Source: Phocaeicola faecalis (GTDB taxonomy: Bacteria; Bacteroidota; Bacteroidia; Bacteroidales; Bacteroidaceae). Taken from it: a stretch of 64,000 nucleotides of DNA. How positions within the stretch are numbered: the first letter of the stretch is position 1; every line of letters begins with the position of its first letter. A program made the position numbers and the translations under genes. The stretch is taken from NCBI RefSeq assembly GCF_021730445.1, contig NZ_JADNRM010000001.1:906329-970328 (forward strand), written 5' to 3'. Below, piece after piece: positions 8,025 through 15,573 of this stretch. A model generated the notes under the pieces. It searched no databases. It had not been told where the DNA came from and saw only the letters and a list, made by a program, of their open reading frames with translations.

Positions 8025-9605
8025 TTAAAAACGCGCTCCTACAGTGAACAACAGTTGATGACGTGAGTTATCCACCTGTGCGGCTTTCAGTTCCACATCG
8101 TCAAAAGGATAGAACTTAGACTTATACATATCATATTTATAGGCTAAATCGGCATATATCACGCTTCCACGATAACCTAAACCGAAAGTAAACGTATTCT
8201 TCGACTCTGTATTATTATAATCGGTATGTGTGCTATACAAAGCCAGCGCATTATAAGAATCCTTGGCAAAAGCAGCCGATGTATAGTTATATCCGGCACG
8301 AATGCTAAACTCTGGAACAATACGTGCTTCCATACCTACACGCAGATTGTGAACACCTTTCAAGTAATCATTCACACTTGACTGGTCGCCCAACGGATAA
8401 CCATCCACGTCCTCTAATTTACTGGAAGAATAATCCGAGTATTCATATTCAGCACCTACGGCTACCAGGCCTCCGACAGTAGTACCTGCACTGACATTGA
8501 ACTTCCACGGTGTAGTCAGATTATAATCATAAGTCAGATAATCATAATCACGTCCAATCAAGAAATCACCAAGATTCTGATTGTATGCCTCGCCGTAATA
8601 ATCAATGTTTGAAGATAAAGTGGCATCATAGCTCTCTCTCAAATCATACCATGTGGGAGTATGCACGGCAAAGCCAAAACGGAAAGGCGAACTTTCGAAG
8701 GGACGGACAATCACACCCAGTTTCAAGTCAATACCGGTTCCGTCCAAAGCATAATAATTATCTAAGGTATAACCGCCGTTTTCTTTGCCGAAATCATCAT
8801 TCAATTCTTCCGTATAAGAGGAGAAGCGATTATAGCTGACATCATATACTCCTAATGTAGCACCCAGATACACCCTGTCCTCTATATTGAAAGATACATT
8901 GAAATCATATTGATTGATGCCACCGGTCTCCTTGCTGAAGAAGTTATTGCTATAACAGTTCCACCCCATCACCTTATCCTGACCGGCCGGCCAGTCCACC
9001 ACACCGGTCTGGGCTCCCAAGACTCCCAACACCGGCAACTTATTCCAAAACTTTGTATAAGGATTATCGACATTTATAATCTTATCCTGAAACGATTCAG
9101 GACCGGTAACTCCTACACCCGCCATTCCACCGTTCATCAGTTCAGCCAATTGCCAACTCTGCGAGAGACCGTTATCCAATATTCCTCCCATCGAGAACAA
9201 GCGGTTAAAATTCTTGCTCTTATGATAGTTGAACCCAAAGTTCACAAAACGCAGAGAGGTATTATTACCTATCTTATTACTGTATACAAAACCGATTTGG
9301 TCAAAAGAAGCGCGTGTCCGGTCTTCCTTCATTGACATGCCATAAAAGTTACTCTTCGCCGCCGTATTATTAAAACCGAAAGACAATGCGACATCATTGC
9401 TGCGATAAATACCAATACCGGCAGGGTTTGTACCCATTACAGACATATCTCCGCCCAAGGCACCCATTGCACCACCCATACCCACGAAACGAGCCGTTCC
9501 GTTCAAGTCATTACCGAGCAACCGCTCGGCATCGTATGCATTTTGTGCGCTTGCCGTTGCCATTGCCAGCAACGCACAAGCGGTTAGTATTACTTTATTT
9601 TTCAT
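8025..9605 (-). CDS. Outer-membrane transport protein, OmpP1/FadL-like
   Basis: A 526-residue beta-barrel with a signal peptide (MKNKVILTACALLAMATASA). Right after it comes the family hallmark RFVGMGGAMGALGGD, followed by TNPAGIGIYRS, which forms the N-terminal plug of FadL/PorV-like barrels. The remainder alternates short loops and aromatic strands, with a late FTFGLGYRGSVIYADLAY stretch and the C-terminal strand LLFTVGARF ending in Phe. FadL-family proteins move hydrophobic compounds through the outer membrane. In Bacteroidetes the substrate is generally unknown. It is preceded, 48 bases upstream on the same strand, by the Ser-rich secreted protein gene and probably shares its promoter. Confidence 0.8.
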   Translation of the reverse strand: MKNKVILTACALLAMATASAQNAYDAERLLGNDLNGTARFVGMGGAMGALGGDMSVMGTNPAGIGIYRSNDVALSFGFNNTAAKSNFYGMSMKEDRTRASFDQIGFVYSNKIGNNTSLRFVNFGFNYHKSKNFNRLFSMGGILDNGLSQSWQLAELMNGGMAGVGVTGPESFQDKIINVDNPYTKFWNKLPVLGVLGAQTGVVDWPAGQDKVMGWNCYSNNFFSKETGGINQYDFNVSFNIEDRVYLGATLGVYDVSYNRFSSYTEELNDDFGKENGGYTLDNYYALDGTGIDLKLGVIVRPFESSPFRFGFAVHTPTWYDLRESYDATLSSNIDYYGEAYNQNLGDFLIGRDYDYLTYDYNLTTPWKFNVSAGTTVGGLVAVGAEYEYSDYSSSKLEDVDGYPLGDQSSVNDYLKGVHNLRVGMEARIVPEFSIRAGYNYTSAAFAKDSYNALALYSTHTDYNNTESKNTFTFGLGYRGSVIYADLAYKYDMYKSKFYPFDDVELKAAQVDNSRHQLLFTVGARF

Positions 9606-9653
9606 ATACCAAGTCTATTTAATTCTATCATCTGTCTAGTTTAATTTTCAAAC

Positions 9654-11081
9654 TCATCTTCTGCGAGAGCCACCGCCACCGCTTGAACGAGAACCGCCAC
9701 CACCGCCGGAGCTGCGTGAGACACTGCTTCCACCGCTCGAATAGCTGCTGCGTGAAGATGACGAAGAGCTGTTGCTGCGGTATGACGAATTACTTCTGGA
9801 GGTCGATGTATTATTCCGGGAAGTCGAATTCTCACGTGAATAAGAATTACCCCTTGAATAAGAATTACCGCGAGAGGAGCTGTTGCTATTGTTGCTGCGA
9901 TATGCTCCGCGCCCTACCGTACTGTTAGCGTTTCTCTGATAAGAAGACGAGCCTGAAACACTGCTGCGAGTGCTGCTGGGCCTATTGTAGGAAGAACCTC
10001 TTCCTGCCTCCGGACGGCTATACGTATTCTCATTCCGTACACCTGTCGACTGACCGACTGATATGTTTTCTCCGGTACGAGAGCGATATACCGTTCTTCC
10101 CGGGCGGACTGAATTTGATTTATCCGAACCGGAAACCACTCTTCCCGAGCTGGAACCGCTGCGTCCTACCGAACGATAACTACTTGCGCCGGTACGTCCG
10201 CCTTCACTGCGTCCCACATAAGAGTTACTGTTAGTGCGACCATAATTGTTTACGTAATTATTACGGTTCGGGCGTGACGAGTTATAATTGTTGTTATATC
10301 TGCCGGCATGAATGCCCGGACGATGAGCATTGGAACCATACCATCCATGTCCGCCACCCCAGTAGCCGCCGCCCCAACCGTAGCTGGGATAATAATGGTT
10401 GTGCCAAGGATGATGTCCCCAATAACCGCCGCCCCAGTAGCCGCCATACCAGTAATTTGGATACCAACTGCTGTAATACCACGGTGAGCTCCATCCCCAA
10501 CTGAATCCCCAACTCGGTCTGTAAGGATAGTTAAAGCGCCAATCCCACCATAATCTGTTGGTGTAAGTAGGAAACGCATAAGCATACAATCCGTCATCGT
10601 ACACATTCCAATCCCAAGAAGACAATCCGTAAACCACATCCCAATACAGCGGGCTGCTCACCGGAATAGCATATCGGGGATTTCTGAAACGAACGATACG
10701 CATGGCATATTCATAATCATCCTGAGAACCTTCGAAACCATTTACCCACTCGCCTCTCTCATTCAAGGGTTTTTCCTCGATATATAAAGTATCATTCTCC
10801 ATCGAGAACGTATTATCCCGTGAAGTATAGCGACGGTTATACTCATCCACATCACGCGTATTGCCTTTTACATCCTTTACGACAACCGTAGAGCCGGGAG
10901 CAGCATAGACAGTGGTATTATTCTGCTTCTGCGGAACAGTTACCTTTACCGCCTGCTTAACCTCTTCCTTCTTTTCGGCTTTCTTCTTCGGGATGAAATA
11001 AAGGTCGTCTTCTACGCTTTGTGCTATTGCCAGGAAAGGCAAGCACGCCATCATAAGCGAAGCCAATACAATCTTTTTCAT
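9654..11081 (-). CDS. Secreted low-complexity protein (Trp/Tyr/Gly-rich middle, Ser/Arg/Asn-rich tail)
   Basis: A 475-residue protein of unrecognised family. Residues 1-20 form a signal peptide. A short Lys/Glu segment follows (KKKAEKKEEVK), then an ordered-looking region to about residue 170. Residues about 170-250 are extremely rich in Trp, Tyr, Gly and His (WGGGYWGGG, HPWHNHYYPSYG). From about residue 260 the chain is almost only Ser, Arg, Asn, Gly and Tyr, ending in glycine/serine/arginine clusters (GGGGGSRSSGGGG). The reading frame stays open through the repeat-rich part, so it is a real gene. Its strong promoter is upstream, and the FadL-like gene follows. A surface or cell-wall structural role is a guess. 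Confidence 0.7.
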   Translation of the reverse strand: MKKIVLASLMMACLPFLAIAQSVEDDLYFIPKKKAEKKEEVKQAVKVTVPQKQNNTTVYAAPGSTVVVKDVKGNTRDVDEYNRRYTSRDNTFSMENDTLYIEEKPLNERGEWVNGFEGSQDDYEYAMRIVRFRNPRYAIPVSSPLYWDVVYGLSSWDWNVYDDGLYAYAFPTYTNRLWWDWRFNYPYRPSWGFSWGWSSPWYYSSWYPNYWYGGYWGGGYWGHHPWHNHYYPSYGWGGGYWGGGHGWYGSNAHRPGIHAGRYNNNYNSSRPNRNNYVNNYGRTNSNSYVGRSEGGRTGASSYRSVGRSGSSSGRVVSGSDKSNSVRPGRTVYRSRTGENISVGQSTGVRNENTYSRPEAGRGSSYNRPSSTRSSVSGSSSYQRNANSTVGRGAYRSNNSNSSSRGNSYSRGNSYSRENSTSRNNTSTSRSNSSYRSNSSSSSSRSSYSSGGSSVSRSSGGGGGSRSSGGGGSRRR

Positions 11082-11124
11082 ACTCGTTACTTGTTTATTT
11101 GTTATTTTATCCTTTTTTTCTGGT

Positions 11125-11158
11125 ACAAAGATAGCCCGAGGTTTTACTACATAACAAA
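11125..11158 (-). promoter_or_regulatory. Promoter of the Ser-rich/FadL-like operon
   Basis: On the minus strand TTTG (11158-11155), 21 bases, then TATCTTTGT (11133-11125). This is a full match to the Bacteroides -33/-7 consensus. The start codon is 43 bases downstream. Confidence 0.8.
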
Positions 11159-11270
11159 GAAAATCCCTATTAGTTGGTAGGGATTTCCCTATTTTACTTT
11201 TATTCAGTAGGATACGAAGCTATTTCTTCAAAATTACCGGCCGGTACCGCTTCTTGAATGAAGTATTTTG

Positions 11271-11279
11271 TATCTTTGC
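11271..11279 (+). promoter_or_regulatory. -7 promoter box upstream of the DUF1016 gene
   Basis: TATCTTTGC matches TAnnTTTG and lies about 90 bases before the ATG at 11371. The -33 box is poor (a TTG at shorter than ideal spacing). Confidence 0.5.
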
Positions 11280-11370
11280 ATCTATATGCACCTTTAACCA
11301 GCCACAAGAACCTGATTAAACGGTCTTTTATAGAGGAAAATGGAACTGCCCAAACTAATAAATAATATAA

Positions 11371-12534
11371 ATGAATGGAATATCACAATATAAAGATGCC
11401 GTAGAAGCTATCAAAACAGCAATTCTTCAAAGTCAATATGAAGCTTTGAAAAGTGTCAATCGCATCCAGTTGGCTCTATACTTTGGCGTGGGAAAATATC
11501 TGTCCGTCAAAACCCGCAAGGGAGCTTGGGGGACAGGTGCTTTAAAAACAATCAGCAGCCAATTACAAAGAGAATTGCCCGGACTGAGAGGCTTTTCGGC
11601 CACCAGTTTAAAGAAGATGAGACTATTCTATGAGAATTGGAATATGCTCGATGCAACTTCGTCCGTTACAACGGACGAAATTGAAATCGCCAAATCGTCC
11701 GTTACAACGGACGATTTACCACATGATGTTTCCAATGAAATTACAGCCAGGTCTAATGAATGGACATTCTCTGATATACAGGATTTTCCTGTGGAGGATT
11801 TTTTCAATGTTCCTTTTACGCATCACGTTGAAATATATTCAAAGGTACAGGATATAAATCAAAGATACTACTATATTCATCATTGTGCAGTAGAACATCT
11901 ATCGGTAGAGGCATTGGTGAAGATTATTAAGGAGGATGCCTATCAACATCAGTCTGAAATGCCTAATAATTTCGATAGAACCATTAAAGCATCAAATTTA
12001 GCTCGCAAGGCAGTAATGATGTTCAAGGATAACTATACATTGGACTTCATAAATGTGGAACAAATAGGTGAACGAGACAAGATTGATGTAGATGAACGTG
12101 TAATCGAAAAGGAAATTATAAAAAGGGTAAAAGATTTCATTATGACCTTTGGAACGGATTTCTCATTTATAGGCAATCAGTATCATTTAGAAGTTTATGC
12201 CGAGGATTTCTTTCCGGACCTTCTCTTTTTCAATCGTGCCTTGAATTCAATGGTAGTCGTAGAATTAAAGGACGGAGCTTTCAAGCCATCCTATTTAGGC
12301 CAGTTAATGACCTATATTCGCATTCTTGACGACAAGGTAAAGAAACCACACGAGAATCCTACTATCGGCATAGTTCTTTGCAAAAATGCTAACAAAGACT
12401 TTGTTGAGTACATTATCCAAGATTACAATAAACCGATGGGTGTAGCCACTTATAAAACGGTTGATGATATGCCAGAGCCTTTGCGTAAAGCATTACCCGA
12501 TACAGAAGAGCTAAAAAAACTGTTGGAGGAATAG
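11371..12534 (+). CDS. DUF1016/YhcG family protein with PD-(D/E)XK nuclease domain
   Basis: A 387-residue protein with the two-domain YhcG layout. The N-terminal helical DUF1016_N domain (about residues 1-95) includes YFGVGKYLS and a GLRGFSATSLKKMRLFYE helix. The C-terminal PD-(D/E)XK domain has candidate catalytic residues Asp283, Glu298 and Lys300 (FFPDLLFF then VVELK), followed by GQLMTYIRILDD. Family members are thought to be DNA nucleases, often in accessory or defence regions; no specific function is proven. The linker (about residues 97-116) contains a duplicated SSVTTDE/SSVTTDD coded by two palindromes, described separately. A 101-residue gene follows after 3 bases, so the two form an operon. 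Confidence 0.85.
   Translation: MNGISQYKDAVEAIKTAILQSQYEALKSVNRIQLALYFGVGKYLSVKTRKGAWGTGALKTISSQLQRELPGLRGFSATSLKKMRLFYENWNMLDATSSVTTDEIEIAKSSVTTDDLPHDVSNEITARSNEWTFSDIQDFPVEDFFNVPFTHHVEIYSKVQDINQRYYYIHHCAVEHLSVEALVKIIKEDAYQHQSEMPNNFDRTIKASNLARKAVMMFKDNYTLDFINVEQIGERDKIDVDERVIEKEIIKRVKDFIMTFGTDFSFIGNQYHLEVYAEDFFPDLLFFNRALNSMVVVELKDGAFKPSYLGQLMTYIRILDDKVKKPHENPTIGIVLCKNANKDFVEYIIQDYNKPMGVATYKTVDDMPEPLRKALPDTEELKKLLEE
11658..11717 (+). repeat. Two near-identical palindromes inside the DUF1016 coding region
   Basis: Copy 1 (11658-11679) has 10-base arms around AC. Copy 2 (11692-11717) has 12-base arms around AC. Both share the core CGTCCGTTACAACGGACG. Starts of the shared cores are 36 bases apart, so the frame is kept and each copy codes for SSVTTD. 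The pair lies exactly in the linker between the two protein domains. Confidence 0.85.
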
Positions 12535-12537
12535 GAT

Positions 12538-12843
12538 ATGAAACTGAACAACAATCAGAATATGTTTGATGCTGATTACATGGCCTATCTGGGAAGTATT
12601 TCCACGCATGAAACCCATGCGGGTTATTTCAGCATTGACAAAAAAGGAAGAAGTGTCAATAGTGATATAAAACATGGTTCAGACCAACCGGATGATATTT
12701 CAGCATACGACTTGATTTTAAAGAACAAGGAACAGAAAAACAAAATAGCTTGTGCGGAGAAACTTTTCGAGCAATTAAGTAGTTCCGAAGTCAAATATAG
12801 TAAGATTGATAATTATGATACGCTAATGAGTTTGGTGAAATAA
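12538..12843 (+). CDS. Hypothetical protein downstream of DUF1016 nuclease
   Basis: A 101-residue soluble protein with no recognised domain and no signal peptide. It starts 3 bases after the nuclease stop and is very likely translated together with it. The composition is polar, Asn/Lys/Asp/Ser-rich, with a predicted helical second half (KNKEQKNKIACAEKLFEQL). The last part, SKIDNYDTLMSLVK, ends just before a strong hairpin. It may be a partner or accessory of the nuclease, but nothing in the sequence states its function. Confidence 0.6.
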   Translation: MKLNNNQNMFDADYMAYLGSISTHETHAGYFSIDKKGRSVNSDIKHGSDQPDDISAYDLILKNKEQKNKIACAEKLFEQLSSSEVKYSKIDNYDTLMSLVK

Positions 12844-12939
12844 CACAATGATAAGTTGCACCCACTTATACTCTCATGCTCTCACCCGCAATTCCAACTC
12901 ATTGGCAATGAACACGATGCACGCCATGAGAGCATAATA

Positions 12940-12980
12940 AAGGGTGAGAGCATTACTCTCATGCTCTCACCCTTCATTTT
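12940..12980. terminator. Bidirectional terminator between convergent genes
   Basis: Perfect 14-base arms (12940-12953 and 12961-12974) with a 7-base loop, followed by a T-rich run on the plus strand. It separates the DUF1016 operon from the HU-like gene. A third partial copy of the arm sequence (CTCTCATGCTCTCACCC) lies at about 12870-12890. Confidence 0.85.
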
Positions 12981-12998
12981 TTACAATACGCACTTAAC

Positions 12999-13622
12999 TT
13001 ACTTATTCACAATACAATATCCATTTATCGGCTTGTAAACCGGTTGTTTGGGAAGTCCCACATTTATCAGCTTTCCTTCTTCACACAAGCGGCGTAAATG
13101 GCGGTTGGCCGTGGTTTGCGTCATGCCGCAAAGAAGTTGGAAGCTCTTCCGCTGCACAAAATCATGAGTCGTGAAATATTCCGTCAGCAGCGCATCAATT
13201 TCCTCATTGGCCAGTTTACTCGAGTGGAAAGAGAACCGAGTACGTTGTACCTTTACCTTTCCCACTTCATCCATCAATATTTGGTCGGGACGATAGACAA
13301 TCCCCTTGAGTTTCACCTTCGTACTTTTGCGCTTCGTTTCTTCGGTTACCAGCTCGGTGCTCACCAGGTTAGGACGGAAAAAGCCGATGCCGTCCAGATG
13401 CACCTGCTTGCCCTCCGCCAGTTCCTCGCCCATGGCATGCGACAGCGCATCGAGCACAGCAACCACATCCGTCTCCGTCAACGTACAATATTTCTGTATA
13501 CGGGCGCGAAGCTGGGCCGTGCTCACCTTTCCATTCAGCCGGAGACGCGGATGAAAAATAGTCTTTTCTCCTTGCTGCTCAGAGTTTTTAGGATTTTCAT
13601 ACCAATCAAATTGTATTGCCAT
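12999..13622 (-). CDS. HU-like (HU-HIG type) DNA-binding protein with C-terminal winged-helix-like region
   Basis: A 207-residue protein of the large Bacteroides HU-like family. Residues about 1-125 carry the HU fold: helices with LRARIQKYCTLTETDVVAVLDALSHAM, then the beta hairpin VHLDGIGFFRPNLV. Residues about 140-207 look like a separate small helix-turn-helix (FVQRKSFQLLCGMT, then TANRHLRRLCEEGKLI), as in winged-helix proteins. Such proteins bind DNA and are often found beside VirE/DUF3874 and amidase genes in Bacteroides accessory clusters; a VirE/DUF3874 remnant is indeed next door. The leader carries a consensus promoter and a four-unit palindrome array, so autoregulation or RNA-level control is plausible but unproven. 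Confidence 0.75.
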   Translation of the reverse strand: MAIQFDWYENPKNSEQQGEKTIFHPRLRLNGKVSTAQLRARIQKYCTLTETDVVAVLDALSHAMGEELAEGKQVHLDGIGFFRPNLVSTELVTEETKRKSTKVKLKGIVYRPDQILMDEVGKVKVQRTRFSFHSSKLANEEIDALLTEYFTTHDFVQRKSFQLLCGMTQTTANRHLRRLCEEGKLINVGLPKQPVYKPINGYCIVNK

Positions 13623-13658
13623 ACTGTTCTTCTTTTATTAATGAACTTTCAATATCTG

Positions 13659-13744
13659 TTAACCACGGACGTGGTTAGACTTAACCACCTTCGTAGTTAA
13701 CTTTGACCACCTTCGTGGTTAGATTTAACCACGAAGGTGGTCAA
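13659..13744 (-). repeat. Four tandem 22-bp palindromic units in the HU-like gene leader
   Basis: Units begin at 13659, 13681, 13703 and 13725, exactly 22 bases apart. Each is an imperfect palindrome of the form TTAACCAC-4-GTGGTTAA. Units 3 and 4 together make a perfect 19-base-arm inverted repeat with a 4-base loop (13703-13744). The array lies between the transcription start predicted from the promoter at 13760-13791 and the start codon at 13622, so it would be transcribed. Confidence 0.85.
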
Positions 13745-13759
13745 GCAATGATAAACATA

Positions 13760-13791
13760 CAAAGATAGGAAAAGAACAGTACGTAAACAAA
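13760..13791 (-). promoter_or_regulatory. Promoter of the HU-like gene
   Basis: On the minus strand TTTG (13791-13788), 20 bases, then TATCTTTG (13767-13760): a full consensus match with ideal spacing. Predicted transcription start is near 13753, just before the palindrome array. Confidence 0.75.
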
Positions 13792-13871
13792 TAAAAGAAA
13801 GGGAAAAGCAGACAAGGACAAAGAATAAAACACACGCTGTCTTCTCCACATGCCAGAACATTATCTTCTCC

Positions 13872-14240
13872 ATGTTGAGGTACATAATAAACACCATAGA
13901 CTACCGCCAGCTCTATGCACAAGCCATGCCATTGCTTTATCAGCAGTAACGTTACTGGCTGAATGATGAAGATGAGGCTGTTTTGCGTCAAAGCAACAGC
14001 AAATTCGAGCAAATTTCGCCTTTGGAGCATTTGTTCAATTGTAACTTTTTTTCTGCTACCGCTGATAAAGAGGGAGAATGGCTGACTGCCATGGAGATTT
14101 TCAATTACCTCCAAGAGAACACGCGTGACAAGCTGCCTATCAATAAGATAAATTGGTTCGGACATATTCTGCATAAGCTGAATGTACCCAAAAGAGCCAG
14201 TATCAGAGGTACTTTGTGCCATGTAGTCAAGTTGGAATAA
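13872..14240 (+). pseudogene. C-terminal remnant of a VirE/DUF3874-type protein
   Basis: In one frame the text reads TIDYRQLYAQAMPLLYQQ, a TAA stop, RYWLNDEDEAVLRQSN, then FEQISPLEHLF and GEWLTAMEIFNYLQ, ending in RGTLCHVVKLE at 14240. This is the characteristic C-terminal region of Bacteroides VirE-domain/DUF3874 proteins (helicase-primase-like proteins of mobile clusters). The N-terminal several hundred residues are missing, and at least one in-frame stop interrupts what is left (near 13947). The part from 13983 onward remains open for 85 codons but without a proper start. It points to decay of a VirE plus HU-like gene cluster. The left boundary is approximate. Confidence 0.65.
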
Positions 14241-14261
14241 TTTATTTTTCAAGATGAGAAT

Positions 14262-14430
14262 GTGGGTGTGTTAAAACGTGGATAATGCTGTCGTTTCGTT
14301 CGTAGGGGCGAGGTTCGCTCGCCCGAAAACAGTTTGCTTTGTGTCTTCAGGCTTTGTGTCTTCGGGCAGGCAAACCCTGCCCCTACAGCTGACGATGGGA
14401 TAGGTCGGTTTAGTTTGGACACACTCCCAC
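14262..14430 (+). mobile_element. MITE-like element, copy 1 (terminal inverted repeats, GTAGGGGC core)
   Basis: A 169-base non-coding element. Its ends, GTGGGTGTGTTAAAAC and the complement of GTTTGGACACACTCCCAC, form imperfect terminal inverted repeats. A second inverted pair inside (14302-14386) begins GTAGGGGCGA and ends TGCCCCTAC. A closely similar copy lies in reverse orientation at 34974-35123. This copy carries an extra local duplication of GCTTTGTGTCTTC (about 14336-14363). No transposase is present, so if mobile it would depend on one elsewhere. Confidence 0.75.
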
Positions 14431-14553
14431 TCATTTATGTTACCATCATCAATAGCACACTTATTATAAGCGAATTATGCCACAAATGAGAGCATAATTA
14501 CATCCAGCTTTATTGTGAGAAGAAAAATCCGAAACAAAAAGACAAAGGGTTTG

Positions 14554-14586
14554 TTTGTGAAAGTAATGAAAAGAAGTTATCTTTGT
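14554..14586 (+). promoter_or_regulatory. Promoter of the AAA ATPase remnant
   Basis: TTTG (14554-14557), 20 bases, TATCTTTGT (14578-14586): a full Bacteroides consensus. The ATG follows 46 bases later. A second TTTG lies 4 bases further upstream. The rest of the gap from 14240 holds only the MITE-like element. Confidence 0.75.
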
Positions 14587-14632
14587 CACTATCCATTTAT
14601 AAAGGAATATTTCTTTAAAAAAGGAACAAATT

Positions 14633-15283
14633 ATGGAAGAATATATAGTGCCCAACAGAAAACGGTTGCCTTACGGCATGATGAACTTTGCTGTCATCCG
14701 CCGTGACGATTACTATTACGTAGACAAAACATCATTTATCCCCTTAATAGAACAATCGGACCGTTTTTTCTTCTTTATCCGTCCGCGCCGCTTCGGTAAA
14801 AACCTGACAATAAATATGTTGCAGCACTATTACGACATACGCACCAAGGACAGATTCGAGGAACTTTTCGGTGATTTATATATCGGGAAGCATCCTACGC
14901 AGAATCGCAACAGCTATCTGGTGATTTATCTCAACTTCTCCGGCATCAACGGTGAGTTGTGCAACTACCGCGAAGGACTGGATGCGCATTGCAAAATCTG
15001 TTTCGACTATTTTTGCGATGTATATGCAGCGTATTTGCCGCAAGGCATCAAGGAAAAACTGGACGAGAAAGAGGGAGCCGTCAATCTGTTGGATTATCTT
15101 TATCATGAATGCGAACGTGCCGGTCAGAAAATTTATCTTTTCATCGACGAGTATGACCACTTTACCAACGCCATCCGCTATGCTGATACGGACAGCGTGA
15201 AGAAAGCTGTCGGCACCACCACTCTGCATAAGATTGTGGTGGTATATAGAGGAATGGAAATGCCGGTATGTGAAGAAATATAA
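14633..15283 (+). pseudogene. Internally deleted AAA-ATPase-like protein (PF09820 / PD-(D/E)XK type)
   Basis: The first about 190 codons match the N-terminal AAA-ATPase-like domain common in Bacteroides. They show the RKRLPYGMMNFAVIR opening, a Walker A region RPRRFGKN, and Walker B YLFIDEYDHF. The family is usually about 500 residues with a C-terminal nuclease-like domain. Here the reading jumps, in frame, to LHKIVVVYRGMEMPVCEEI, which looks like the last residues of that family. About 300 middle residues are therefore absent. The Walker A Ser that normally follows Lys is Asn, which should hurt ATP binding. The promoter is intact, so a 216-residue product may still be made, but it is probably a decaying gene. 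Confidence 0.7.
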
Positions 15284-15302
15284 ACCTAAAATAGACAACC
15301 AC

Positions 15303-15563
15303 ATGAAAACAGTGAAATTATTTTATCAGGAAAGATGTCCGTTTTGCAAAAAGGCATTGCGCTACATCGAAGAGTTGAAAGAAGAATACCCTGAATTCCA
15401 ACCGATAGAAATAGAAATGATAGAGGAAACACAACATCCTGATATAGCCGACCAATATGACTATTACTATGTTCCGACTTTTTATGTGGACGGAGTGAAA
15501 GTGCACGAAGCCGGAATCTTCAAAAACGAAATGGAAGCATTACTCCGCAAAGTAATCGAATAA
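15303..15563 (+). CDS. Glutaredoxin/thioredoxin-like protein with CPFC active site
   Basis: An 86-residue thioredoxin-fold protein. The first strand KTVKLFYQER leads to the redox motif CPFC (residues 12-15), and the cis-Pro strand YYVPTFYVDGV comes near residue 58. The ATG at 15303 is used because a longer reading would run into the preceding remnant. Such proteins reduce disulfides or move thiol equivalents in the cytoplasm. It sits 10 bases before prmA and is probably cotranscribed with it. Confidence 0.85.
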   Translation: MKTVKLFYQERCPFCKKALRYIEELKEEYPEFQPIEIEMIEETQHPDIADQYDYYYVPTFYVDGVKVHEAGIFKNEMEALLRKVIE

Positions 15564-15573
15564 ACAAAGACGT

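Noticed and set aside
10250..10639. Minus-strand 129-codon frame inside the Ser/Trp-rich gene
   Set aside because: It is a shadow of the repetitive codons of the real gene in another frame.
13659..13744. CRISPR-like or integrase-site reading of the 22-base palindromes
   Set aside because: There are no spacers and no recombinase. The location between a promoter and a start codon fits a regulatory array better.
13725..14252. Minus-strand 175-codon reading frame
   Set aside because: It runs antisense to the VirE/DUF3874 remnant, whose plus-strand frame has recognisable family motifs, and it ends inside the palindrome array.
12926..14498. ATGAGAGCATAAT direct repeat (12926-12938 and 14486-14498) as attachment sites of a small element
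   Set aside because: A 13-base match is expected by chance in a 64 kb AT-rich window, and no integrase is present.
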